Source: Massilia sp. Se16.2.3 (lineage in GTDB: Bacteria > Pseudomonadota > Gammaproteobacteria > Burkholderiales > Burkholderiaceae_D). From it: a stretch of 64,000 bases of DNA. The stretch lies in contig NZ_CP050451.1 in assembly GCF_014171595.1 (NCBI RefSeq), positions 682,001 to 746,000 on the forward strand, written 5' to 3'. This document shows positions 1-9,987 of the stretch, one piece after another; the stretch's first letter is position 1, and every line of letters starts with the position of its first letter. The translations under genes were made by a program, and so were the position numbers. Below the pieces are notes generated by a model, which saw nothing but the letters and a program-made list of their open reading frames with translations, searched no databases and had not been told where the DNA came from.

Positions 1-645
1 CCGGCCACGGTGTTCGTCAGCAGCGGCTACGTCAACGGCCACACGATGTGGAACGACAGCATCGTCGAAGCCGTCGAGACCCTGCCGGAGCAGGAGCTCG
101 ACCTGGCCGAATTCGGCCTTGGCGTGTACTCGCTGCGCAGCATGCCCGAGCGCGCGGCCACGCTGGGCCGCCTGACCGAGGCCTCGAAATACCTGCCGCC
201 GCAGGAACGCAGCCGCCTCGTCGGGCGTTTGCAGACCCCGGTGGGCGAGCGCGCTGCCGAGGGACTGATGCTGACCCCGGAAATGGTCGTCAATCTCGAC
301 CGCCACGGCATCGAGATCGGCGCCCACACGGTGACCCATCCGATCCTGACCAGCCTCGACGAAGCGGCCGCGCAGCAGGAAATCAGCGACAGCAAGCGCG
401 AGCTCGAAGCGATCGTCGGCAAGGAGGTAGCGCTGTTCGCCTACCCGAACGGCAAGGTCGGCAAGGACTTCGACGCGCGCCATGTGGCGATGGTGCGCGC
501 GGCCGGTTTCCAGGCCGCTTTCACCACGGCAGTCGGCGCCATCACGCGCCGCCACGACCGCTACCAGCTGCCGCGCAGCCGGCCTTGGGACGACACCCCG
601 TTCCGCTTCGCACTGCGCCTCCTGCAATGGCTGGCGCGCGGCTAG
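1..645 (+). CDS. Polysaccharide deacetylase (NodB fold), 5' end outside window
   Basis: The reading frame is open from the first base, so the true start lies to the left and about 214 codons are visible. The C-terminal half of a NodB-type deacetylase is recognisable. Near codon 107 is HTVTHP, the second NodB motif carrying the zinc-binding histidines. About 35 residues later comes FAYPNG, the third motif, followed by a barrel end that includes GFQAAFTT. Members remove N- or O-acetyl groups from polysaccharides. Its position ahead of a glycosyltransferase and flippase points to modification of the exopolysaccharide of this locus. The stop lies 3 bp before the next gene, so the two are probably cotranscribed. 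Family assignment is firm; the substrate is inferred. Confidence 0.85.
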   Translation, partial: PATVFVSSGYVNGHTMWNDSIVEAVETLPEQELDLAEFGLGVYSLRSMPERAATLGRLTEASKYLPPQERSRLVGRLQTPVGERAAEGLMLTPEMVVNLDRHGIEIGAHTVTHPILTSLDEAAAQQEISDSKRELEAIVGKEVALFAYPNGKVGKDFDARHVAMVRAAGFQAAFTTAVGAITRRHDRYQLPRSRPWDDTPFRFALRLLQWLARG

Positions 646-648
646 CCG

Positions 649-1934
649 ATGAAACAACACGTACCCATGAACAAACGCGCATTACTCATTGCTTTCCATT
701 TCCCGCCGCAGGCGGGCAGCAGCGGCATCCAGCGGACGCTGAGCTTTTCGAAACTCCTCGGCCGCCATGGCTGGGAACCGATGGTGCTGTCGGCCCACCC
801 GCGCGCTTATGATGTGCAGAACCCCACGCAGCTGGCCGCGATCTCGCCCGACCTGGTCGTGCGCCGCCCGTTCGCGCTCGATACCAAACGCCACCTTGGC
901 TTCAAGGGGCGCTACCTGCAGGCGATGGCGATGCCCGACCGTTTCGTCTCGTGGTGGTTTGGCGCCATGCCGACCGGGCTGTCGATGATCCGCCGCTACA
1001 AGCCGCAGGTGATCTGGTCGACCTTCCCGGTCGCCACCGCGCACCTGATCGCGCTCGGCCTGCACCGCCTGACCGGGCTGCCCGGATCGCCGACTTCCGC
1101 GACCCGATGCTGCAGCCCTCGCACCCGACCTCGAAGCACCAGCGCGCCATCTATGGCTGGATCGAGCGCCAGACCATCATGCGCTGCCGCTTCGCCGTGT
1201 TCACCACGCAAAGCGCCCTGCGTTCCTACCGCGAGCGTTTTCCCGACATCGAGCCGGGCAAATTCCTCGTGATCGAGAACGGCTATGACGAGGAGGAGTT
1301 CGGACGGCTGCTGGAAGCGGCAGCGGCCACTCCGGCGGTGGCCGCCAGTGGCCCCGCGGCCGCGCCGCGCCGCATCACCCTGCTGCACAGCGGCGTCCTG
1401 TACGATGCCGGCCGCAACCCGGAATCCTTCCCGGCGGCGCTGGCCGCACTGAAGAGCGCGGGGAAGGTCGACGCCGCCGGCTTGCGGGTGATACTGCGCG
1501 CACCGGGCAGTGTCGGTGGAACCCAGGCCAAGGTCGACCGCCACGGCGTCGGCGACATCGTCGAGGTGCTGCCGCCGGTGCCCTACCGCGACGCACTCAA
1601 CGAAATGCTGGCGGCCGATGGCCTGCTGCTGTTCCAGGGCACGCCCTTCAACAGCCAGATTCCGGCCAAGATCTACGAATACTTCCGCACCCGCAAACCG
1701 ATCCTCGGCCTGGTCGATCCGGCCGGCGAAACCGCGGGGGTGCTGCGCGATGCCGGCTTCACCCTCAGCGCGCAGGTGACCGACGCCGCTGAAATAGCTG
1801 CGGCGCTGGAGCGCTTCCTGCCTGGCCTGCGCGACGGCAGCGCCTACATCGCCAGCGACACCGTGATCGCGCAGGCGTCGCGTACCCACAAGGCGGCGCA
1901 GCTGGCGCAACTGTTCGACAAGGCCGTGTCATGA
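649..1934 (+). CDS. Glycosyltransferase of exopolysaccharide locus, interrupted by a frameshift
   Basis: The N-terminal part (649 to about 1080) has the GT4/GT-B opening FHFPPQAGSSGIQR. The second part, in another frame to 1934, continues with IADFRDP and a C-terminal domain ending in KIYEYFRTRKPIL, a typical nucleotide-sugar-binding region. The parts join if one base is restored near 1083: the sequence ctgcccggatcgcc would then read L-P-W-I-A. Full length would be about 428 residues, normal for the family. It should add one sugar to the lipid-linked repeat unit on the cytoplasmic face. The stop overlaps the flippase start (ATGA). A second ATG at 667 is an alternative start. Family is clear; the exact linkage is unknown. 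Confidence 0.8.
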
Positions 1935-3448
1935 GCTTGAAACCCGTTTCCGAGATCGACGCGAAGATCGCCAAGGGCGCGGTCTGGATGGTCGCCTTCA
2001 AATTCCTCGACCGCGGCATTGGCCTGATCAGCACCCTGATCCTGGCGCGCATGCTGGTGCCGGCCGACTTCGGCCTGGTGGCGATGTCGATGATCCTGAT
2101 CGCGGCCATGCAGCTGCTGGTGTCGTTCAGCTTCGATGTGCAGCTGGTGCAGAACCCGAAGGCCGGCCCCGAGCACTTCAACACGGCCTGGACCTTCAAC
2201 GTCATCTTCGCCACCGTCTGCGGCATCGCGCTGGCGGGGCTCGCCATCCCGGCGGCGCAGTACTACAACGAAGCACGCCTGGAAAACATCCTGTACGTGC
2301 TGGCGCTGAGCTTTGCGATCCAGGGCTTTTCGAACATCGGCACCGTCAAGTTCCAGCGCGAGATGCGCTTCGACAAGGAGTTCCGCTTCCTGCTCAGCAA
2401 ACGCCTGGCGACGCTGGTGGTGACGATTCCGCTGGCCTTCATCATGCGCAATTACTGGGCGCTGGTGCTGGGCCAGCTGGCAGGCACCGTGCTGTCGGTG
2501 GTCCAGTCGTATGTGGTGTCGACCTACCGCCCGCGCCTGTCGTTCGCCGCGCGCGCCGAGATGTTCCATGCGTCGAAGTGGCTGGTGGTGAACAATGTGA
2601 TCCAGTTCGTCAACAACCGCGCGGCCCAGTTCATCATCGCCCACCACACCACGCCGGCCGCACTCGGCACGCACTCGATCGCGACCGAGATCGCGACCTT
2701 GCCGACTACCGAACTGGTGGCACCGATCAACCGCGCCGCCTTCCCCGGCTACGCCAAGGCGGCGCACGATCTCGACCTGCTGCGCGACAGCTTCCTGAAG
2801 GTGATCTCGTCGATCGCCCTGTTCTCGATTCCCGCGGGGGTCGGCATCTTCGCCGTGGCCGATCTGCTGGTGCCGGCGGCGCTGGGCTGGCAGTGGCTGA
2901 CGGCGATCCCGCTGATCCAGATCCTGGCGATCCACGGCGTGATCAAGGCGGTGCAGACCAACATCACCTATGTCTACCTGGCCCTGAACCGTCCGCGCCT
3001 GATCACCATCGTGTGGGCGGTGCAGGCCGTATTCATGGTGGCGGTGCTGATTCCGGCGGTGGCGAATTATGGCGTGATCGGCGCCTCCTGGTCCTATCTG
3101 GCGACTGGCATCGTGATGATCCCGGTGAACCAGGGCATGGTGGCGCGCTGCCTGAACCTGGGCTGGAGCACCTTCTGCCGGCAGCTGGTGCGGCCGTTCA
3201 TCGCTTCGCTGGTGATGGCGGCCGTGGTGCTGCTGGTGAAGAGCCAGCTGGTGCTGCACCACGGCGCCACCTTCGAGTACGTGCTGGCGCTGCTGCTGTG
3301 CGGTGCAATCGGCGCGCTGACCTACGCGGCCACCCTGTACCTGCTGTGGCGCCTGGCGAAGATGCCGCACGGGCTGGAGCGCTACGGTTTCGGCCGCGTC
3401 GAAACGGTGCTGGGCAAGGCGGGGATCCGGGTCAAGCTGGTGGGGTAA
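1931..3448 (+). CDS. Wzx-type oligosaccharide flippase
   Basis: A 505-residue hydrophobic protein with about 12-14 membrane segments and the polysaccharide-transport signature near the N-terminus (KGAVWMVAFKFLDRGIGLIS, then ILARMLVPADFGLVAM). Members of this MATE-like superfamily flip undecaprenyl-linked repeat units across the inner membrane. The gene overlaps the preceding glycosyltransferase by 4 bp, so it is translationally coupled. It is followed by an inverted repeat and then a bidirectional terminator shared with the convergent deacetylase. No frame problems were seen. Family assignment is strong; the cargo is inferred to be the repeat unit made by this locus. Confidence 0.9.
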   Translation: MSLKPVSEIDAKIAKGAVWMVAFKFLDRGIGLISTLILARMLVPADFGLVAMSMILIAAMQLLVSFSFDVQLVQNPKAGPEHFNTAWTFNVIFATVCGIALAGLAIPAAQYYNEARLENILYVLALSFAIQGFSNIGTVKFQREMRFDKEFRFLLSKRLATLVVTIPLAFIMRNYWALVLGQLAGTVLSVVQSYVVSTYRPRLSFAARAEMFHASKWLVVNNVIQFVNNRAAQFIIAHHTTPAALGTHSIATEIATLPTTELVAPINRAAFPGYAKAAHDLDLLRDSFLKVISSIALFSIPAGVGIFAVADLLVPAALGWQWLTAIPLIQILAIHGVIKAVQTNITYVYLALNRPRLITIVWAVQAVFMVAVLIPAVANYGVIGASWSYLATGIVMIPVNQGMVARCLNLGWSTFCRQLVRPFIASLVMAAVVLLVKSQLVLHHGATFEYVLALLLCGAIGALTYAATLYLLWRLAKMPHGLERYGFGRVETVLGKAGIRVKLVG

Positions 3449-3468
3449 GGCCTTCGCCACTACCTGAG

Positions 3469-3567
3469 CTGGGGTCAGGTCTGACATTCGGACACGGCCT
3501 CGGCCATACGACTGTCGCCAACATCTTGACGGCTCAGTTCGTGTCCATTTGTCAGACCTGACCCCAG
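3469..3567. repeat. Palindromic intergenic element with 18-bp perfect arms
   Basis: The left arm CTGGGGTCAGGTCTGACA (3469-3486) is perfectly repeated in inverse at 3550-3567. The similarity continues inward imperfectly (GGACAC / GTGTCC). The 99-bp unit sits just after the flippase stop and before the terminator. The GGTCAGACCTGACCCC motif is, from memory, a common dispersed sequence in related betaproteobacteria, so this is probably a MITE- or REP-like element. It could also act as an RNA hairpin at the 3' end of the operon. Confidence 0.7.
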
Positions 3568-3603
3568 GTGTGCTGGTTAGCATGTCTCCGGTTCACGCCT
3601 GAT

Positions 3604-3632
3604 AAAAAAAACGCGCCTCGGCGCGTTTTTTT
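3604..3632. terminator. Bidirectional rho-independent terminator
   Basis: The stem CGCGCC-TC-GGCGCG is flanked by A8 on the left and T7 on the right. It therefore works in both directions, between the convergent flippase (+) and deacetylase (-) genes. Confidence 0.85.
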
Positions 3633-3654
3633 CGGTCGCGGTCGTCGGGCGCCG

Positions 3655-4690
3655 TCAATGCGTCGCGCGGCCCGTCAACCTGCGCAGCAGTTCCAGCACC
3701 CCGCTCATCTCCGCCTCGAATTCGATCATCGACACGTCGCCGCCGTCGAGAAAGCGCGGCAGCAGGTAGCGCGTGTCGGGCTTGTCCAGGCGGACCAGGC
3801 CAGGCAGGCAGGTAGTGGCGGTGGCCACGCCGGCCGCGCGCATCACTTGCGGCGCCTGGGCGTCGAAGGCGCCGCTGGGGTAGCAGTAATGGGTGGGACG
3901 CGGCAGGCCGGCGGCCTCGATCTTCTCGCGGCACTTCTCGATGTTGGCGCGGTTGCGTTCCGGTTCTCCCGGTACGTATTCGTGCAGGTGGCCGTGCAGT
4001 TCGATCGCGCAGCCGCCGGCGGCGGCGGCCCGCAATTCGTCGGCCGTCATATAGCTGAAGCGGCGCGAAGCCAGATCCGGGCGGAAGCCGGCACGCCGAG
4101 CGCCGCGGCGAAGCGCTCCAGGCTCGGTGCCACCTCCTGCGCTGCCTGCGCCAGCAGCCAGCTTTCGGCCAGCGCGCACAGGCGGTGGTGCTGTTGTTCG
4201 CGCTCGGCCAGGCGCCACTGGCCATCCATGCCGGCGCCGAAGCCGGCCAGCGTGGCCTCGACCGGACCGGCCTTCCACAGGATGTAGCGCACGCTCACCG
4301 GGATGATGGGCGCGCCCGCCTCATACGCTTCCGTATGCAGGTAGAGTACCGGGCGGTAGCCGTATTCGGCCATCGCCGGCAGCAGGTCGTGCCAGGACGA
4401 GTACCAGCCGTCGTCGAGCGTGATCGCGACCGGGATGCCGTTCTTTGGCGCGGCACCGGGCGTGACGACTTCGTCGAGCGTGGCCGGGACAAAACCGGTG
4501 CGGCGCAGCCAGTCGAGGCGTTCGGTCAGCTGCTCGCGGGTGCAGAACAGCTTCGGGTTGTAGCGGCGCTCGTCGCCCAGGTTGCCCCCGTGGTAACACA
4601 GGATGCGCGGCTGCCTCCGGGTGGCGGCGCGCACCGGGCGAAGATGCCGGCGAATTTCGCGGCACGCAGTACGGCTTGTTTGATCGTCAT
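3655..4690 (-). CDS. Polysaccharide deacetylase, interrupted by two frameshifts
   Basis: Translation from ATG 4690 gives MTIKQAVLRAAKFAGIFAR. A one-base loss near 4637 (CCCGGTG instead of CCCGGGTG) moves the continuation into the frame carrying RILCYHGGN and then AITLDDGW, the first NodB motif with its catalytic Asp pair. A second shift near 4090 leads to the C-terminal part with IELHGHLHEY (histidine motif) and HYCYPSGAF. Rejoined length is about 345 residues. Its start lies 1 bp from the stop of the upstream unknown gene, so it is coupled to it. It should be the second deacetylase acting on this exopolysaccharide. Both shifts sit in short GC runs and look like sequencing indels. Confidence 0.78.
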
Positions 4691-4691
4691 A

Positions 4692-5627
4692 TCAGTCTTG
4701 ATGGTCCTTGCCGTGGCGGCGCGCCCGGGCGATCTGCGCGGCGCGCGGCCAGACCAGCGCCCAGGACGCTGGACGGTATTGGCCGGCTGCGTGCAGCGCG
4801 CGCCGCTTTTCCGAGGTGGCGGTGGCATTCCTGGCCGCCTGCTCGTCGTGCGAGACGAATAGTGCGCGCGCCCCGCCCTCTTCGGGCACGGTGCGCAGGT
4901 AGGCCAGGTGCGGACTGATGATCTCGACCACGGGATCGTAGAACCAGCTGCCGGCGATCATGCCCAGGGCTTCGGGGTGCAGTTCGTAGAGGTCGGCGCA
5001 GCAGCGGTAGCACTCGTTGCGGCCCTCTTCGTTGAATTCGTCCTGATACAGGCGGTTCACGTGGATCTCGAAATACGGCTTGAAGCCGCCGGCACGGGCG
5101 AACAGCAAGGCGCGTCCGGGCAGTCCCAGCCAGCCGCCCTTCCACAGCATCGAGCGCCCCATGCCGGAGCGCGGGTCGATCACGCTCGAGGCGCCGGCAT
5201 ACAGGCGCAGCGTGGCCAGCCCGAACTCCTTCAGAAAGACGTCGCCGTCGAGCCGGCAGAACGGGAGAAAAGCTTCGTCATGGCTGGCGATGCGGCCCAG
5301 CTGGCGCAGCTGGTGCGCGCGTACCCGTGGCGGCAACTGCGCCAAGCGCGGGCCGGCCAGGGTGTCGCGTACGGCCAGCAGCATGGCGGCCAGCAGCAGG
5401 CGCGCGGCGGCCTGCTCGCCATGCTCGGCCAGCACCGCCCCGTACAGGGCGCGCGCCGCGGCCGGAATCGCCTTGAAGCCGCCCGTGGCCGGTGGGTCGG
5501 CGAAGGGCGTGAGAAAAGCACGCACGCGCTGAGGCGCGTCAGGCAGGTGCACGGCGCACAGCGCGAGCGCGCGTTGCAGCTGGTCCGACAGGCGGGAGGC
5601 GAAAGAAGGATGTTGTTGCGCTAGCAT
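4692..5627 (-). CDS. Unknown protein of exopolysaccharide operon
   Basis: A 311-residue protein starting at ATG 5627 (MLAQQHPSFASRL). I do not recognise the family. The N-terminal 130 residues are Ala/Leu-rich and helical, without a signal peptide or clear membrane span. The C-terminal half contains aromatic and acidic stretches such as GGFKPYFEIHVN, ECYRCCADLYELHP and GSWFYDPVVEIISPHLAYLR. The CYRCC cluster may be worth testing for metal binding. It lies between the PLP decarboxylase and a deacetylase, 1 bp from the latter. That placement suggests a cytoplasmic enzyme acting on the small-molecule substituent or the sugar chain. Function is unassigned. Confidence 0.7.
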   Translation of the reverse strand: MLAQQHPSFASRLSDQLQRALALCAVHLPDAPQRVRAFLTPFADPPATGGFKAIPAAARALYGAVLAEHGEQAAARLLLAAMLLAVRDTLAGPRLAQLPPRVRAHQLRQLGRIASHDEAFLPFCRLDGDVFLKEFGLATLRLYAGASSVIDPRSGMGRSMLWKGGWLGLPGRALLFARAGGFKPYFEIHVNRLYQDEFNEEGRNECYRCCADLYELHPEALGMIAGSWFYDPVVEIISPHLAYLRTVPEEGGARALFVSHDEQAARNATATSEKRRALHAAGQYRPASWALVWPRAAQIARARRHGKDHQD

Positions 5628-5816
5628 GGTGTTTACATTGGGTGGCCGCAGCCGGTTGCGTTCCGGAGGGCGCAGGCGGGGCGCAAAATGCATCATCGCG
5701 CCGGCAACCGCCACGGGTGCAGTGTGTTCCTTTGTTTATTTTCCTGCAACATTTAATTTAACGCAAATTTCGCCGGCTCCCTCGCACGATTGGCGAGGAT
5801 GCGCACACGCGCCTGC

Positions 5817-7052
5817 TCAGACGAGTACTTCGGGCGCGTCCGGGTGACTGAGAAAACCCTGCGGGCTGGCCGAACGGCCATAGGCACCGGATTGGAACAC
5901 GACCACCAGGTCGCCCACCTGCGCCGGCGGCAAGTCCATGCGCTCGGCCAGCAGGTCGAGCGGGGTGCACAGGGGTCCCACCACCGACACCGTTTCCCGG
6001 TCGACGGGCGCGCGCATGCGGTTGCCGATCGCGACCGGGTAATTCTTGCGGATCACCTGGCCGAAGTTGCCGGAAGCGGCCAGGTGGTGGTGCAGGCCGC
6101 CGTCGGTGACGAGGAAGACCTGGCCGCGCGAGACCTTGCGGTCGACCACGCGCGCGACATACACGCCGGCTTCGCCGACCAGGTAGCGACCGAGTTCGAT
6201 CGACACCTGCGCCTGCGGCAGCGCGGCATGCACGCGCGGCAGCGCTTGCGCGAGCGCGTCGCCGATCGGCGCCAGGTCGAGCGCGCTCTCGCCCGGAAAA
6301 TAGGGAATGCCGAAGCCGCCGCCGATGTTCAGGATGCGCACCGGATCGCGCGCCTCCCCCGCCAGGCGTTCGGCCAGCAGGAAGGTCTGGGCTTGCGCCT
6401 CGACGATGGCTTCGGCCTTTAAACTTTGCGAACCGCTGAAGATGTGGAAACCCAGCACGGTCAGTCCCGGGCTGGCGGCCAGCGCCAGCATGCGCGGGAC
6501 TTCTTCGGCATCGATGCCGAACTGCTTGGCGCCGCCCCCCATGCGCATGCCCGACCCCTTCAGTTCAAAGTCGGGATTGATGCGCAGGACCAGCAGCGGC
6601 GCGATGCCCAGTTGCTCGCCGATGGCGGCCAGCGCGCGGATCTCGCGTTCCGATTCGGCGTGCACGACGGCGCCGGCGGCGACCGCGCGCGTGAGCTCCG
6701 CATCCGACTTGCCGGGGCCGGCAAAGCTGATGCGCACGGGGTCGATACCGGTGTCGAGCGCCACTTTCAGTTCGCCGCTTGATGCGACATCGATGCCGTC
6801 GACCAGGCCGGCCATGTGCTGCACCAGCGCCGGCATCGGATTGGCCTTCATCGAAAAATGCAGTTCGACGGCCGGCGGCAGGTGCGCGCGCACGTGGGCC
6901 ACGCGCTCGCTCAGCAGGCGGCGATCATAGGCATAGAAGGGCGTGCTGCCGACGCGCTGCGCCAGCCGGGTCAAGGGCATGCCGCCCACCTGCAGGCAGT
7001 CGTCGACGACCGGGAACAGGGTCTGGGCGGCGTGGACCGGTTTGGCGTTCAT
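5817..7052 (-). CDS. PLP-dependent decarboxylase, exosortase A system-associated type
   Basis: A 411-residue fold-type III (LysA/alanine-racemase-like) enzyme. The N-terminal barrel has FYAYDRRLL and HFSMKANPMP, whose lysine is the PLP-binding residue. GGGFGIPYF is a phosphate-binding loop, and the C-terminal domain contains LVTDGGLHHHLAASGNF and VVGPLCTPLDLL. This matches the decarboxylase subfamily found beside XrtA exopolysaccharide genes (TIGR03099). The start is 3 bp from the stop of the acyl-CoA ligase, so the two are coupled. Together with the aminotransferase, carrier protein and GNAT encoded divergently, it probably makes and activates an amino-acid-derived substituent. The reaction is inferred. 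Confidence 0.9.
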   Translation of the reverse strand: MNAKPVHAAQTLFPVVDDCLQVGGMPLTRLAQRVGSTPFYAYDRRLLSERVAHVRAHLPPAVELHFSMKANPMPALVQHMAGLVDGIDVASSGELKVALDTGIDPVRISFAGPGKSDAELTRAVAAGAVVHAESEREIRALAAIGEQLGIAPLLVLRINPDFELKGSGMRMGGGAKQFGIDAEEVPRMLALAASPGLTVLGFHIFSGSQSLKAEAIVEAQAQTFLLAERLAGEARDPVRILNIGGGFGIPYFPGESALDLAPIGDALAQALPRVHAALPQAQVSIELGRYLVGEAGVYVARVVDRKVSRGQVFLVTDGGLHHHLAASGNFGQVIRKNYPVAIGNRMRAPVDRETVSVVGPLCTPLDLLAERMDLPPAQVGDLVVVFQSGAYGRSASPQGFLSHPDAPEVLV

Positions 7053-7055
7053 GGC

Positions 7056-8630
7056 TTACTTTCCAACTTGTTCGAACAGGGTGATAAAGGGCTGGCGCAG
7101 CAGCTTGCGGTCGATCTTGCCGTTCGGGTTGCGCGGCAGGACGCCATCCTCTACGGCAATGTGGGCCGGCACCATCCAGGCCGGCAAGCGGCGCTGGCAT
7201 TCCTTCAGCAGGGCCGGCGTGCCCAGGCCCGCTTCCTTCGGCACGGCCAGCAGCACGATGGCCTGGCCCAGCTGCGGATGCGGCACGCCAAAGGCCACCG
7301 CTTCGCTCACCAGCCCGGTCGCATGCACGACCTCTTCGACTTCGAGCGGGCTGACGCGATAGCCGGAAACCTTGATCATGTCGTCGTTGCGGCCGATGAA
7401 ATACAGGTAGCCCTCTTCGTCCATGCGCACCGTGTCGCCGGACCAGACGGCCATCTCGGTCAGCGGCAGCGCCGGATCCTGGCCGGGGGCTGGCTTGAAG
7501 CGCTCGGCCGTCTTGGCCGGGTCGTTCCAGTAGCCGAGGGCGACCAGCGCGCCGCGGTGCACGAGTTCTCCCGGTTCGTTCGGCGCGCAGGGCGTGCCGT
7601 CGGGACGCACGACCATCACTTGCGCGTTCGGGATGGCGCGGACCCATCGAATCCGGACGGCGGTCCAGTTCGGACGGCGGCAGGTAAGTGGAGCGGAAGG
7701 CCTCCGTTAAACCATACATCAGGAACAGCTCGGCGCGCGGCAACACAGCGCGCAGGGCGGCTACCGTACTGGTGGGCATCGCACCGCCGGAATTGGTCAG
7801 ATAGCGCAGCGAGCAGTCGGCCGGCCAGGGCAGGCTTGCCAGCTGCAGCCACAGGGGCGGTACCGCGGCCAGGCCGGTGATGCGCTCGTCGGCCACCGCT
7901 TTGACGATGTCCTTCGCGAACAGGTGGTTGATCAGCACCGCGGTGGCGCCCGCCAGGAAGGCGCAGGTGAGCTGGCTCAGGCCGTAATCGAAACTGAGCG
8001 GCAGCACCGCCAGGATGCGCTCCCGCGCCGTGATGCCGAGGTAACTGGACACGCTGTTCGCGCCCGCCACCATGTTCCGGTGCGACAGCACCACGCCTTT
8101 CGGCTTGCCGGTGCTGCCCGAGGTGTACAAGATCGCGGCCATGTCGGCGTCGATCGGGCGCCGCGCGCGCAGCTCGCCATCCATCAGCGTGCGCTGGGCC
8201 GCTTCCCGGCGCGCGCCCCGTTGATGTCCGCGCCGCCGGTGACGAATACGCTGCGCAGGTCCGGGCAGGCGTCCAGGGCGGCGCCCAGCTGCGCCAGGCG
8301 CTCCGGGGAAGTGAGCAGCACGCGCACATTGCAGTCGGCCAGGATATGGGCGACCTGCTCGGGTTTCAGCTGCGGATTGACGGGCACGAACACGGCGCCG
8401 GCGGCGGCCGCGCCGAACATGGCGGCGACATTCTCGACGCGCTTTTTCGGGGAACACGGCAACGCTCGCGCGCGCGGCTGCACACCGGCGTCGACCAGGG
8501 CCCCGGCGGCCTGCATCACCGCGCCGGCGAGCGCCGCATAGTCGAGGCGCTGGGCGCCATGCACCAGCGCCTCGGCGGCTGGCGTGCGGCGTGCGGAATC
8601 GAAGAGGAAGTCGTGGATCAGGTCAGCCAT
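7056..8630 (-). CDS. Acyl-CoA ligase (AMP-forming), exosortase A system-associated, with frameshifts
   Basis: Pieces of one AMP-dependent synthetase lie in different frames. The N-terminus starts at ATG 8630 (MADLIHDFLFDSARRTPA). The P-loop ILYTSGSTGKPKGV and MYGLTEAFRSTYLPP are in the middle. The C-terminal part is YLYFIGRNDDMIKVSGYRVSP, then GKIDRKLL near the end with the catalytic lysine. Shifts fall near 8440-8465 (a compensated pair), 8208 and 7645; total length is 525 codons, normal for the family. It activates a carboxylate as an adenylate and loads it on CoA or on the carrier protein at 11036. It is the first gene of the - strand operon. Broken frames are probably sequence errors. Confidence 0.82.
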
Positions 8631-8759
8631 AGTCAAGTCGTTCACGGTAGCGGCGGAGCGTAGCCAGAATCGGCGCCACGCAGCCCGCAATCTTAACAGC
8701 TTGCAGCATCCTGGCGCGCTGCAGCACGGTCACGAACATTTGGTTTTCGACATGTCTCG

Positions 8760-8789
8760 TGGCAAATTATTCAACGCCGGGTTTATACT
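8760..8789 (+). promoter_or_regulatory. Candidate promoter of aminotransferase operon
   Basis: TGGCAA (8760-8765) and TATACT (8784-8789) are separated by 18 bp in the divergent intergenic region. The predicted start point falls on or next to the ATG at 8796, and no Shine-Dalgarno sequence is visible, so the transcript could be leaderless. Confidence 0.35.
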
Positions 8790-8795
8790 GGTTCC

Positions 8796-9987
8796 ATGCT
8801 TGCGAATCCGCTTCCCGTACGGCCCGTCATTCCCCTGGCACCCATCCTCTCCGCGTCCTCGTTCCGGCGCGCTGGCGGTGCGCGGGCAGCGACCGTGCTC
8901 GATGCGGGAGAATACCGCCTGGTGACGAGCGGGCGGGTGGCGATCGGCCTGGCCCTGCGCGAAATCGGCGTCAAGGAAGGCGAGACCGTGCTGGTGCCCG
9001 CCTACCACAGCCCCTCGATGATCCCGCCCGTGCTCTGGCGCGGCGCCCAGCCCGTGTTCTACCGGGTGGGCGCGGACGGCGCAGCCGACCTGGCCGACCT
9101 GGCGGCGAAGATCACGGCGAATACGCGCGCGCTGATGGTCACCCATTACTTCGGGTTCCCCCGGAGATGGCGCCGATCCGCGCGCTCTGCGACGCGCGCG
9201 GCATCGCCCTGATCGAGGACTGCGCCCACTGCTTCATCGGCGAAGCGGGCGGCCGTCCGGTCGGCGCCTGGGGCGATTATGCGATTGCCAGCAGCATGAA
9301 ATTCCTGCCGATCTATGAGGGCGGCGCCCCGGTATCGGCGCACCATCGCCTCGACGGCGTCGCGCTGCGCTCGGCCGGTGCCGGCTTTGAAGCGAAAGTC
9401 GCGCTCACCTCGCTCGAAAAAGGGTTTTGCGTATGGCCGCCTGCCGGCCGTGCGCGCGCGGTCCTGTGGCTGCCGCTGCGCGCCAAAGGCGCTCTCTGGA
9501 GCCTCGTGAAACGCCGCCGCGGGACGGCAGCTGCGCCCGCGCTGGCGCCCGACTCGTCGGATAGCAGCTTCAATTTCGACCCGCGCTGGCTCGACAAGCG
9601 CTCCTCGCTGTTTGCGCGCGCCATGCTGCGGCTGGCGTCCCCCACGCGCATCCGCGCACTGCGCCGCCGCCATTACGCACAGCTCGACGACGCGGTGCGC
9701 GGCCTGCCTGGCGTGCGGCCCCTGCACCCGCGCCTGCCCGAGGGTGCCTGCCCTTGGGTGTTCCCGCTGCTGGTTGACGACCCGGAAGCCCTGTTCGCGC
9801 GCCTGAAGGCGCTGGGCGTGCCGCTGACCCGCTTTGGCCAGCCGCAGTGGGCCGGCGTGGACGCCACTACCTGCGCCAACAGCGCGATGCTGGCGCGCCG
9901 GTGCTGGCGCTGCCCTGCCACCGGGAGCTGCGCCCCGGTGAAATCGACTGGCTGGCGGCGCGCCTGCGCGAGGCGGTCCTCGCATGA
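8796..9987 (+). CDS. DegT/DnrJ/EryC1-type aminotransferase, with frameshifts
   Basis: The N-terminal frame (8796-9165) reads VTSGRVAIGLALREIGVKEG and VLVPAYHSPSMIPPVL, a sugar-aminotransferase start. After a shift near 9165 the next frame has ALIEDCAHCFIG (PLP pyridine contact) and SSMKFLPIYEGG with the likely Schiff-base lysine. A compensated disturbance occurs near 9430-9465. A last shift near 9897 leads to a C-terminus ending REAVLA at 9987. About 396 residues is normal for the family. The stop overlaps the next start by 4 bp. It transfers an amino group to a keto or aldehyde substrate, here perhaps the small molecule handled by the decarboxylase and ligase rather than a sugar. Confidence 0.78.

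Noticed and set aside
8640..8795. RpoN (-24/-12) promoters for PrsR control in the divergent exopolysaccharide region
   Set aside because: No TGGC-N8-TTGC-like match with correct spacing was found by eye here or upstream of the FemAB and precursor genes.
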